From the NCBI RefSeq assembly GCF_017744395.1, contig NZ_JAGIBI010000003.1, positions 762,645 to 826,644 of the forward strand: a stretch of 64,000 bases of DNA. Reading direction: 5' to 3'. This document shows positions 57,536 to 64,000 of this stretch, in pieces; the stretch's first letter is position 1; every line of letters begins with the position of its first letter. The notes under the pieces are model-generated. The model made no database searches and was not told where the DNA came from. It was given only the letters and a program-made list of their open reading frames with translations. The stretch comes from Herbaspirillum sp. (GTDB lineage: Bacteria > Pseudomonadota > Gammaproteobacteria > Burkholderiales > Burkholderiaceae_D). Made by a program: the position numbers and the translations under genes.

Positions 57536-58900
57536 ATGACCGACCACTTCCTTTCCTTGTTTACCGACTACCAGCCGCTGGATGTGCTGCGCCAACTGGC
57601 GTTGATCCTGCTGTGCGTGCTGGGTGGAATCGGGTTGTCGCGCTGGCTGCGCAAGATCCTCGGGCTGGACCGCGGCGACGAGCAGTCGCGGATGATGCAG
57701 ATCGGCGTCAAGAGCTTTTCCCGCGTGCTGTCGCCGCTGCTGGCGCTGGGGCTGCTGACGGCGGCCTATTTCGGCCTCAAGCGCATCGGCCATCCGGTGG
57801 CGCTGTGGGAAATCATGTTCCCGCTGGCCATCGCCCAGGTGGCGATGCGCTTCGTGTTCTACGTGCTGCGCGGCATCTTCGTCAAGGACGCCACCGTCGG
57901 CGCCTTGCTGCACCTGTCCGAAAAGGCCATCGCGGCGCTGGTGTGGCTGTGCGTGCTGCTGTACATCACCGGGCTGTGGCCGGATTTCATCGATTACCTG
58001 GACCATACCGAACTGCCGCTGGGGCGCCACAAGGCATCGCTGCTGACGATCCTGCAGGCCGGCGCTTCGGTGCTGGTGACCCTGATCATCGCCTTGTGGA
58101 TAGGCGCGGTGCTGGAAAACCGGTTGATGAAGGTCAACACCATGCATTCCTCGCTGCGCACGGTGGTGGCGCGTCTGGCCAAGGCGGCGTTGATCCTGAT
58201 CGCTTTCCTGGTCAGCCTGTCATTGGTCGGGATCGACCTGACCGTGCTGTCGGTGTTCGGCGGCGCGCTCGGTGTGGGTATCGGCCTGGGTTTGCAAAAG
58301 ATCGCCAGCAGCTATGTATCCGGTTTCGTGATCCTGCTGGAGCGCAGCATGGTGATCGGCGACATGGTTGCCGTGGATAAATATTTCGGCAAGGTCACCC
58401 AGATCAATACCCGGTACACCATCCTGGAAGGACTGGACGGCATTGAATCGGTGTTGCCCAACGAAATGTTTGTGGCTAATCCGGTACAGAACTATTCCTT
58501 GACCCACCGCATTGTACGTTTGTCCACACAGCTTACAATTCTGTACCAGGACGATGTGGAAACCGTCTTGTCTATCATGGAGCAGGCCTCACTTGGGGTG
58601 CAGCGGGTCTCGCAGCAGAGCTTGCCGCAGGCTTTCCTGGTCAAGATAGGGGCGGATGGGCTGGATCTGGAGTTGGGATTCTGGATCACCGATCCGGAAA
58701 ATGGCCGCCTGAATGTGATTTCCGATGTCAATCGGGCAATCTGGCAGGCCTTCAAGGTGCATGGCATCGAACTTGCCCATGCCAAACGCGACATCCGGAT
58801 CATGGACGAGCGCAGTTTCCGCCAAAGCAACCCACCTGTTGTTAGGGAATCTCCTGATGATCCAGACCAGAAGAGTTCGCGTATAATGCGCGAAACTTAA
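57536..58900 (+). CDS. MscS-family mechanosensitive channel
   Basis: A 454-residue channel that releases solutes on osmotic downshift. Several hydrophobic segments precede the pore helix region TVLSVFGGALGVGIGLGLQKIASSYVSGFVILLERSMVIGDMV near 238-280, the MscS core, followed by the beta domain (VTQINTRYTILEGLDGIESVLPNE) and a cytoplasmic C-terminal domain. It is longer than E. coli MscS (286) because of extra N-terminal spans. The ATG at 57536 is preferred to a TTG at 57521. Confidence 0.9.
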   Translation: MTDHFLSLFTDYQPLDVLRQLALILLCVLGGIGLSRWLRKILGLDRGDEQSRMMQIGVKSFSRVLSPLLALGLLTAAYFGLKRIGHPVALWEIMFPLAIAQVAMRFVFYVLRGIFVKDATVGALLHLSEKAIAALVWLCVLLYITGLWPDFIDYLDHTELPLGRHKASLLTILQAGASVLVTLIIALWIGAVLENRLMKVNTMHSSLRTVVARLAKAALILIAFLVSLSLVGIDLTVLSVFGGALGVGIGLGLQKIASSYVSGFVILLERSMVIGDMVAVDKYFGKVTQINTRYTILEGLDGIESVLPNEMFVANPVQNYSLTHRIVRLSTQLTILYQDDVETVLSIMEQASLGVQRVSQQSLPQAFLVKIGADGLDLELGFWITDPENGRLNVISDVNRAIWQAFKVHGIELAHAKRDIRIMDERSFRQSNPPVVRESPDDPDQKSSRIMRET

Positions 58901-58967
58901 TAGAAAATAAAAACATTTTGACGGAACAAGTTCGTTCTTCAGCAGCAGTTTTTTATTTGGAGTAGTG

Positions 58968-60164
58968 ATGACCTTAGATGCGATCCTCGACTTTGTTGCC
59001 AACGGCTTGCTGCACGCGAGCGGTTGGGAGATTGTCATTTACACGCTGGTGATGACCCACATCACCATTGCGGGCGTGACGCTCTACCTGCATCGTTGCC
59101 AGGCGCATCGTGCGCTCGAATTGCACGCGATCCCCAGCCACTTCTTCCGCCTGTGGCTGTGGATGACCACCGGCATGGTCACCAAGCAATGGGCTGCGAT
59201 CCACCGCAAGCACCACGCCAAATGCGAGACCGAGGAAGATCCGCACAGCCCGCAGACCCGTGGCATCAGCAAGGTGATGTGGCAGGGCGCCGAGCTCTAC
59301 CGCGAAGAGGCCAAGAACGCCGAAACCATGGAAAAGTTCGGCCACGGCACGCCTGACGACTGGATCGAGCACAACATCTACAGCAAATACAGCTGGCAGG
59401 GCGTGGGCATCATGATGATCATCGACGTGCTGCTGTTCGGCGCCATCGGCCTGGCCGTGTGGGCGGTGCAGATGGCATGGATCCCGTTCTGGGCCGCCGG
59501 CGTGATCAACGGCATCGGCCACTACTGGGGCTACCGCAACTACGATTGCAACGACGCCGCCACCAACGTGTTCCCGATCGGCATCATCATCGGCGGCGAA
59601 GAGATGCACAACAACCACCACACCTTCGGCACGTCGGCCAAGTTCTCGTCCAAGTGGTACGAGTTCGACATTGGCTGGATGTACATCCGCATCCTGGAAA
59701 CCTTCGGCCTGGCCAAGGTGAAGAAGGTTGCGCCGGTGCCCAAGTTCGACAGCAAGAAGTCCGCGATCGACCTCGACACGCTGCAATCGGTCATCGCCAA
59801 CCGCTACGACGTCACCGCCAAGTACGCCAGCTCGCTAAAGCATGCCTGGAAGGACGAACTGGATCACCTGATCCAAAAGGCCAAGCTGGAATCGCGTTTC
59901 CTGAAGTCGTCCAAGAAGCTGTTGCAGCGTGAGCCGGCCAAGCTGGAAGACGGCCAGAAGCAGCAGCTGTCCGAGCTGTTCACGCACAGCAAGGCGCTGC
60001 AGACCATGCATGAGATGCGCATCGAGCTGGGCGCGATCTGGGAGCGTTCGCATTCGACCCGCGAACAGCTGCTGCAGCAATTGCAGGACTGGTGCGCCCG
60101 TGCCGAAGCCTCCGGCATCCGTGCCTTGCGCGAGTTCGCATTGCGCCTGCGCAGCTACGCATAA
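58968..60164 (+). CDS. Acyl-CoA/fatty acid desaturase with transposase-like C-terminal tail
   Basis: A 398-residue membrane desaturase that introduces a double bond into acyl chains. The three histidine boxes are HRCQAH (42-47), HRKHH (79-83) and HNNHH (214-218), with hydrophobic helices between. Residues about 275-398 form a helical, charged domain: KKLLQREPAKLEDGQKQQLSEL, then WERSHSTREQLLQQLQDWCARAEASGIRALREFALRLRS. This resembles the C-terminal part of ISL3-family transposases. GTG at 58965 is an alternative start; TTGGAG precedes both. A terminator follows. Confidence 0.88.
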   Translation: MTLDAILDFVANGLLHASGWEIVIYTLVMTHITIAGVTLYLHRCQAHRALELHAIPSHFFRLWLWMTTGMVTKQWAAIHRKHHAKCETEEDPHSPQTRGISKVMWQGAELYREEAKNAETMEKFGHGTPDDWIEHNIYSKYSWQGVGIMMIIDVLLFGAIGLAVWAVQMAWIPFWAAGVINGIGHYWGYRNYDCNDAATNVFPIGIIIGGEEMHNNHHTFGTSAKFSSKWYEFDIGWMYIRILETFGLAKVKKVAPVPKFDSKKSAIDLDTLQSVIANRYDVTAKYASSLKHAWKDELDHLIQKAKLESRFLKSSKKLLQREPAKLEDGQKQQLSELFTHSKALQTMHEMRIELGAIWERSHSTREQLLQQLQDWCARAEASGIRALREFALRLRSYA

Positions 60165-60207
60165 TCTGACGTTGAAGGGCCGGCACCTGACGGTTGCCGG
60201 TTCGCAT

Positions 60208-60249
60208 AACAAAACCCCGTTGACGCGAGTCAGCGGGGTTTTGTTTTTT
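60208..60249 (+). terminator. Terminator after the desaturase gene
   Basis: AACAAAACCCCGTTGAC pairs with GTCAGCGGGGTTTTGTT (one mismatch) around GCGA, followed by T-rich sequence. Confidence 0.88.
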
Positions 60250-60360
60250 GGGGAGGGTGCAGGACAGGCGAGGGCGGCTGTTGGCGGCGCAATCAATGCG
60301 TGGTGTATCACCCACCGGCGCAACGTAGTGCAAGCCGAGGCCGGCGGTATCGATGGGCAA

Positions 60361-60385
60361 TAAAAAACCCCGCCTTGGCGGGGTT
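60361..60385 (-). terminator. Terminator after rpmB-rpmG
   Basis: AACCCCGCC/GGCGGGGTT with a two-base loop; on the minus strand it is followed by a T-run. It lies 20 bp beyond the rpmG stop. Confidence 0.85.
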
Positions 60386-60405
60386 CTTCATCGAGATCGG
60401 ATCAA

Positions 60406-60573
60406 TTACTTGATCTTGGTCTCTTTGTACTCGACGTGCTTGCGCGCCTTGGGATCGAACTTCATGATGCTGATCTTTTCGGGCGTAGTACGCTTGTTCT
60501 TGGTAGTGGTGTAGAAGTGACCGGTACCTGCGGTCGACTCCAGTTTGATTTTGTCGCGGCCGGATTTCGCCAT
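60406..60573 (-). CDS. rpmG: 50S ribosomal protein L33
   Basis: A 55-residue ribosomal protein, too short to be noticed by length filters. The sequence begins [20 protein letters not shown] and ends [11 protein letters not shown], typical of the cysteine-free proteobacterial L33. It follows rpmB on the same strand by 24 bp and shares its transcript. No paired zinc cysteines are present, so it is the zinc-independent form. Confidence 0.97.
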   Translation of the reverse strand: MAKSGRDKIKLESTAGTGHFYTTTKNKRTTPEKISIMKFDPKARKHVEYKETKIK

Positions 60574-60597
60574 GATAGATTTCCTTTACTCTGCTAG

Positions 60598-60834
60598 TTA
60601 GACTTTTTCGCCGCGAGCACGCAGATCGGCCAGAACGGCATCGATGCCGATCTTGTCGATCACGCGCAGGCCAGCGTTGGACAAACGCAGGGAAACCCAG
60701 CGGTTTTCGGATTCGACGAAAATGCGGCGGTTCTGCAGGTTGGGCAGGAAGCGACGCTTAGTCTTGTTGTTTGCATGGGAAACGTTGTTGCCGACCATCG
60801 GCCCCTTCCCGGTGACTTGGCAGACACGTGCCAT
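60598..60834 (-). CDS. rpmB: 50S ribosomal protein L28
   Basis: A 78-residue ribosomal protein: [37 protein letters not shown] and the C-terminal [23 protein letters not shown] precedes the ATG on the minus strand. It is first of the rpmB-rpmG pair. Confidence 0.97.
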   Translation of the reverse strand: MARVCQVTGKGPMVGNNVSHANNKTKRRFLPNLQNRRIFVESENRWVSLRLSNAGLRVIDKIGIDAVLADLRARGEKV

Positions 60835-61041
60835 GTTAGTGCTCCTTAAAAATTTCCGAATTTGGGAAAAACGAGAGTATAGGGAAAAAACATTGATTTT
60901 TCAATGACTTGCATAAAACAATTGTGTCTCATTGAATTTGTTGTTTTTAACAATTTGCCGATTAGCTCCATCGTGCATGCTTTTATGGAAGATTAAGTCA
61001 TTGATTGGAAAGGATTTATGCCTGTAATTGGCTTCCTGGAT

Positions 61042-61716
61042 TCATATCTGCCCATGCTCGGCAAACGAATGGGTACGTGTTCCCGCCACCACGAAATGGT
61101 CCAGCACCCGCACATCGACCAGCGCCAATGCCTCTTTCAGAGCCCCGGTGAGTACCAGGTCGGCCTGGCTGGGTTGCGGATCACCGGACGGATGGTTATG
61201 TGCCAGGATCACCGCTGCGGCATTGCGCTCCAGCGCCGCCTTCACCACTTCGCGCGGATAGACGCTGGCCTGGTTCAGCGTGCCTCGAAACAGTTCTTCG
61301 ACCGAGATCAGGCGGTTGCGGACATCTACGAACAGCACCACGAAGGATTCGTACGCCCGGTTCTTGAACAGTAGCCGCAGGTACTGGCCGACCGCCTGGG
61401 TCGAGTTGAGCAGGGCGCCATCTTCCAGTTCTTCCCCCAGCGCCCGCCTGGCAAGTTCCATCACTGCTTGCAGCTGGGCATACTTGGCCGGCCCCAGGCC
61501 GTTGATACGGGAAAAATCCTTGAGGCTGGCGCCGAACAGCGCGTCCAGCGAGCCGAAGCATTGCAGCATCTCGCGCGCCAGGTCGACGGCGCTCTTGCCG
61601 GCCACGCCCACGCGCAGGAACACCGCCAGCAATTCCGCATCCGACAGGGCCGCCGCGCCCTGGCGTATCAGCCGTTCCCGCGGCCGCTGGTCTTCGGGCC
61701 AATCAGTAATCGCCAT
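61042..61716 (-). CDS. radC: RadC-family JAMM-motif protein
   Basis: A 224-residue member of the RadC family. N-terminal helix-hairpin-helix-like part ([20 protein letters not shown]), then the JAMM metal site [14 protein letters not shown] near residue 172 with preceding glutamate in SVEELFRG. The role in DNA repair is doubtful in E. coli; many relatives are encoded near mobile or replication loci. The start at 61716 fits family length; six extra residues from 61734 are possible. It is divergent from fkpB. Confidence 0.9.
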   Translation of the reverse strand: MAITDWPEDQRPRERLIRQGAAALSDAELLAVFLRVGVAGKSAVDLAREMLQCFGSLDALFGASLKDFSRINGLGPAKYAQLQAVMELARRALGEELEDGALLNSTQAVGQYLRLLFKNRAYESFVVLFVDVRNRLISVEELFRGTLNQASVYPREVVKAALERNAAAVILAHNHPSGDPQPSQADLVLTGALKEALALVDVRVLDHFVVAGTRTHSFAEHGQI

Positions 61717-61828
61717 TGTCGAGATTGAAAACAAGAGGGAAGGGATGCGCCGCAGGCTTCGCGCGGACGGCGCTCAAGGCAAACGTGGCTTACAATAACG
61801 GGTTCTTGTGCATTTCTGATTTCCTTTC

Positions 61829-62284
61829 ATGTCCAGCCCATCCGTCCCGGTCGTCACCGACAACGCCTACCTCACCCTGCATTACCGCCTGGCTTCGCTG
61901 GATGGCGCAGATATCGTCAGCACCTTCAACGAAAACCCGGCGACGCTGCAGTTCGGCCAGGGGCAACTGGCGCCGTTTCTGGAAGCCTGCCTGCTGGGCT
62001 TGCCGGAAGGCACGCACCAGACGTTCGAACTGGCGCCGGCGCAAGCCTTCGGCGAGCGCAGCGAGGAACTGATCCAGCGCATCTCGCGCGCCACGCTGGA
62101 AGAGAACTCGGCGATGGACGAGGAGTACCGCATCGGCGACCTGGTCGATTTCGCCGCGCCCGGCGGCGGCCGTTTTGCCGGCATCCTGCGCGCGATCGAC
62201 GATGATGGGGCCATCTTTGATTTCAATCACCCGCTGGCTGGCCAAACGCTGAAGTTTGAAGTGAAAATCATTGGAATTCTGTAA
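61829..62284 (+). CDS. fkpB: FKBP-type peptidyl-prolyl isomerase, SlpA/FkpB class
   Basis: A 151-residue FKBP-like chaperone: VTDNAYLTLHYRLASLDGADIVSTFNENPATLQFGQGQLAPFLEACLLGLPEGTH, the short FKBP fold with an IF domain insert (FGERSEELIQRISR), ending LAGQTLKFEVKIIGIL. It precedes ispH by 56 bp, the same arrangement as in enteric bacteria. SlpA-class proteins lack strong isomerase residues but fold other proteins. Confidence 0.93.
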   Translation: MSSPSVPVVTDNAYLTLHYRLASLDGADIVSTFNENPATLQFGQGQLAPFLEACLLGLPEGTHQTFELAPAQAFGERSEELIQRISRATLEENSAMDEEYRIGDLVDFAAPGGGRFAGILRAIDDDGAIFDFNHPLAGQTLKFEVKIIGIL

Positions 62285-62340
62285 GCCGCTCCCCTATCGG
62301 CTACATGGCAGTAGACAAGTTTTGAATCGAGGAAAGCACC

Positions 62341-63306
62341 ATGGATAAAGCGGAATCCGAAATCCTGCTCGCCCAACCGCGCGGCTTTTGCGCCGGCGTC
62401 GACCGCGCGATCGAAATCGTCGAGCGCGCGCTGCAGCAGTTCGGCGCACCGATCTACGTGCGCCACGAGATCGTCCACAACGCCTATGTAGTGGCCGACC
62501 TGCGCGCCAAGGGCGCGGTGTTCATCGAAGAGCTGGCCGATGTCCCGGCCGGCAGCACCGTGATCTTCTCCGCCCACGGTGTGCCCAAGGTGGTCCAGGT
62601 GGAGGCCGCCGAGCGCGGCCTGACCGTGTTCGACGCTACTTGCCCGCTGGTCACCAAGGTCCATATGGAAGTGGCCAAGATGCGCCGCGAGGGCCGCGAG
62701 ATCATCATGATCGGCCACGCCGGCCACCCCGAGGTGGAAGGCACCATGGGCCAGACCGAAGAGGGCATGCACCTGGTGGAAACGGTGGACGACGTGGCGC
62801 GCCTGCAAGTGGCCGATCCGGCCTTGCTGGCCTATGTCTCGCAGACCACGCTGTCGGTGGACGATACCGCCGACATCATCGCCGCATTGCGCGCGCGTTT
62901 CCCGTCGATTGCCGAACCCAAGAAGGGCGACATCTGCTACGCCACCACCAACCGCCAGGAAGCGGTGAAATTCATGGCGCCCCAGGTCGACGTGGTGATC
63001 GTGGTCGGCAGCCCCAACAGCTCCAACTCCAATCGCCTGCGCGAACTGGCGGAGAAGAAGGGCGTGCCCGCCTTCATGGTCGACAACGCCGAGCTGATCA
63101 AGCCCGAGTGGGTGGAAGGCAAGCTGCGCATCGGCGTCACGGCTGGCGCATCGGCGCCTGAAGTGCTGGTGCGGGCCGTGATCGACCGCATCAAGGAAAT
63201 CGGCGCGCGCAGCGTGCGCGTACTGGAAGGCATCGAGGAAAACGTCACCTTCCCCCTGCCCAAGGGCTTGGGCGCTCGCAATGCCCCCGCGGCGGAAAAC
63301 GCCTGA
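62341..63306 (+). CDS. ispH: HMBPP reductase, isoprenoid synthesis
   Basis: A 321-residue 4Fe-4S enzyme that makes IPP and DMAPP in the last step of the MEP pathway. Cluster cysteines lie in [34 protein letters not shown] and [27 protein letters not shown] is the substrate site. GAGGAA precedes the ATG. The C-terminal [14 protein letters not shown] is a short tail beyond the enteric protein. A strong terminator follows. Confidence 0.97.
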   Translation: MDKAESEILLAQPRGFCAGVDRAIEIVERALQQFGAPIYVRHEIVHNAYVVADLRAKGAVFIEELADVPAGSTVIFSAHGVPKVVQVEAAERGLTVFDATCPLVTKVHMEVAKMRREGREIIMIGHAGHPEVEGTMGQTEEGMHLVETVDDVARLQVADPALLAYVSQTTLSVDDTADIIAALRARFPSIAEPKKGDICYATTNRQEAVKFMAPQVDVVIVVGSPNSSNSNRLRELAEKKGVPAFMVDNAELIKPEWVEGKLRIGVTAGASAPEVLVRAVIDRIKEIGARSVRVLEGIEENVTFPLPKGLGARNAPAAENA

Positions 63307-63331
63307 GACGAGTAGCAATAGAAACAACCGC

Positions 63332-63359
63332 AAAAAGGCTTGCTGATGCAAGCCTTTTT
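63332..63359. terminator. Terminator after ispH
   Basis: AAAAAGGCTTGC and GCAAGCCTTTTT form a 12-bp stem with loop TGAT; a clear plus-strand T-run. Confidence 0.9.
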
Positions 63360-63465
63360 CATTTCCGCGACTTTCCTTGCAAAAAACTGACAGGGTTCAT
63401 TGGTCTTACCGCAATTTCTTATGTAACAGCACCGATTTTTGACTGAATTGTGTGCAGCTTCTGCG

Positions 63466-63471
63466 TATAAT
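63466..63471 (+). promoter_or_regulatory. Candidate -10 box for the livH transcript
   Basis: TATAAT with TTGACT 21 bp upstream, longer than the usual spacing. It would start a leader of about 410 bases before livH. Confidence 0.4.
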
Positions 63472-63583
63472 CCCGCACCAATATCGACGAGCCACCCAAC
63501 AGGCAGGCTCGCATAAGGCCCTCTTAAAAAGCAGGGCAGGGCGCCAGACCATGGCGCAAACAGGAGACAAGGGAGACCCCACC

Positions 63584-63718
63584 ATGCATATCCATATGCC
63601 CGCCGGCATCCACCGGCATATCCGGCACACCAGGCCGGGCCGCAGCACGCGCCACACGGCGATAGCGGCCGATCTTTCCGCACTATTCCCCACGCAAATA
63701 ATTCGATGCCGCGCATAG
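63584..63718 (+). CDS. Histidine-rich small ORF in the livH leader
   Basis: A 44-residue frame with a GGGAG site eight bases upstream and an extra CAGGAG just before that. The peptide begins MHIHMPAGIHRHIRHTRP and has seven histidines in its first 23 residues; it ends QIIRCRA. I know no family for it. Such a biased short peptide ahead of a transporter gene could be a leader peptide, or a small exported or metal-binding protein, or chance. Confidence 0.4.
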   Translation: MHIHMPAGIHRHIRHTRPGRSTRHTAIAADLSALFPTQIIRCRA

Positions 63719-63885
63719 CGGCCGCAGCTGCCATTTTTATGAAGCTTGCCGCTGCGTTGCGAAGCGCGGTGTGAATTCCATCCTGGCAAGCGGGAACGGA
63801 ATTTGCTAATCCGCATGCTTTCGCGAAGTGCCGACGTCACCGTGGGCATATGCGTTTTTTGTCATTACAGATTGAAGAGTTATTC

Positions 63886-64000
63886 ATGGACATTTTCATC
63901 CAGCAAATCATCAACGGCTTGGTGCTAGGGAGCATGTACGCGCTGATCGCGTTGGGTTACACGATGGTGTACGGGGTGCTGAACCTGATCAACTTCGCGC
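63886..64000 (+). CDS. livH: LivH-type branched-chain amino acid permease, partial
   Basis: The first 38 codons of an inner-membrane ABC permease, running off the right edge. [38 protein letters not shown] is the LivH/UrtB-type N-terminus. GAAGAG lies nine bases before the ATG. It should be followed by livM, livG and livF outside the window. Urea or amide transport by a related Urt system cannot be excluded. Confidence 0.9.
   Translation, partial: MDIFIQQIINGLVLGSMYALIALGYTMVYGVLNLINFA

Larger units (their letters stand above)
63307..63885. other. Long leader region before livH
   Basis: 579 bp between ispH and livH. It contains the ispH terminator, a TATAAT at 63466-63471 with TTGACT 21 bp upstream, a short hairpin at 63541-63557 (GCGCCA/TGGCGC), a histidine-rich small ORF with a GGGAG site, and near the end a dyad CGCATGC/GCATATGCG followed by TTTTTT at 63855-63860. 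It looks like a structured leader, possibly with attenuation. Confidence 0.5.

Overview
The window reads as chromosome of a high-GC betaproteobacterium, most likely Herbaspirillum or a close relative in the Oxalobacteraceae. The gene order exbB-exbD-lpxK-trm112-kdsB-adk, the rpmG/rpmB/radC/fkpB/ispH block and the full set of sugar-acid and homogentisate genes fit that group. The genus is inferred from gene content; no marker rRNA lies here. I saw no tRNA, rRNA, CRISPR array or intact transposase.

Positions 1-15,800 form a sugar-acid and central carbon block. A LacI-type GntR regulator faces a gluconate/idonate operon (gntP, FGGY gluconate kinase, gluconate 5-dehydrogenase, L-idonate 5-dehydrogenase). 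Next come the leftward genes pgi, zwf, hexR and tal, and the divergent Entner-Doudoroff pair edd-eda. The kinase makes 6-phosphogluconate, which Edd and Eda split to pyruvate and glyceraldehyde-3-phosphate. Zwf feeds the same pool from glucose-6-phosphate. HexR-type sites sit on both sides of the pgi/edd intergenic region, and a GntR-like box abuts the edd site, so gluconate and KDPG signals may converge there.

Positions 15,800-31,300 hold ilvD with a divergent LysR gene, a small cytochrome c, a Fur-box-preceded PepSY/flavodoxin reductase, a LuxR-type regulator, and a homogentisate cluster (LysR and esterase divergent from an aromatic-acid transporter, hmgA, fahA, maiA). A MaoC/HxlR pair follows. 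Positions 31,300-42,600 carry more transport and catabolism: MarR plus an MFS gene, a LacI/glucarate dehydratase/glucarate transporter unit with three matching operators, a DedA-rhodanese fusion, OsmC, a class II aldolase and another MFS gene with a LysR gene.

Positions 42,600-64,000 are mostly housekeeping: sodB, xseA, ExbB/ExbD, lipid A and Kdo genes, adk, a K+-independent-type H+-pyrophosphatase, purN, an rRNA m5C methyltransferase, MscS, a fatty acid desaturase, L33, L28, RadC, FkpB, IspH and the start of livH. Inside this stretch, patatin, a secreted guanyl-specific RNase and its barstar lie between two different palindromic, MITE-like elements (52,211-52,447 and 54,790-54,951).

The items most worth a second look are: the RNase/barstar segment with its flanking inverted-repeat elements; the desaturase whose C-terminal 120 residues resemble an ISL3 transposase tail; the HexR/GntR operator stack at edd; and the histidine-rich small ORF plus attenuator-like hairpin ahead of livH.
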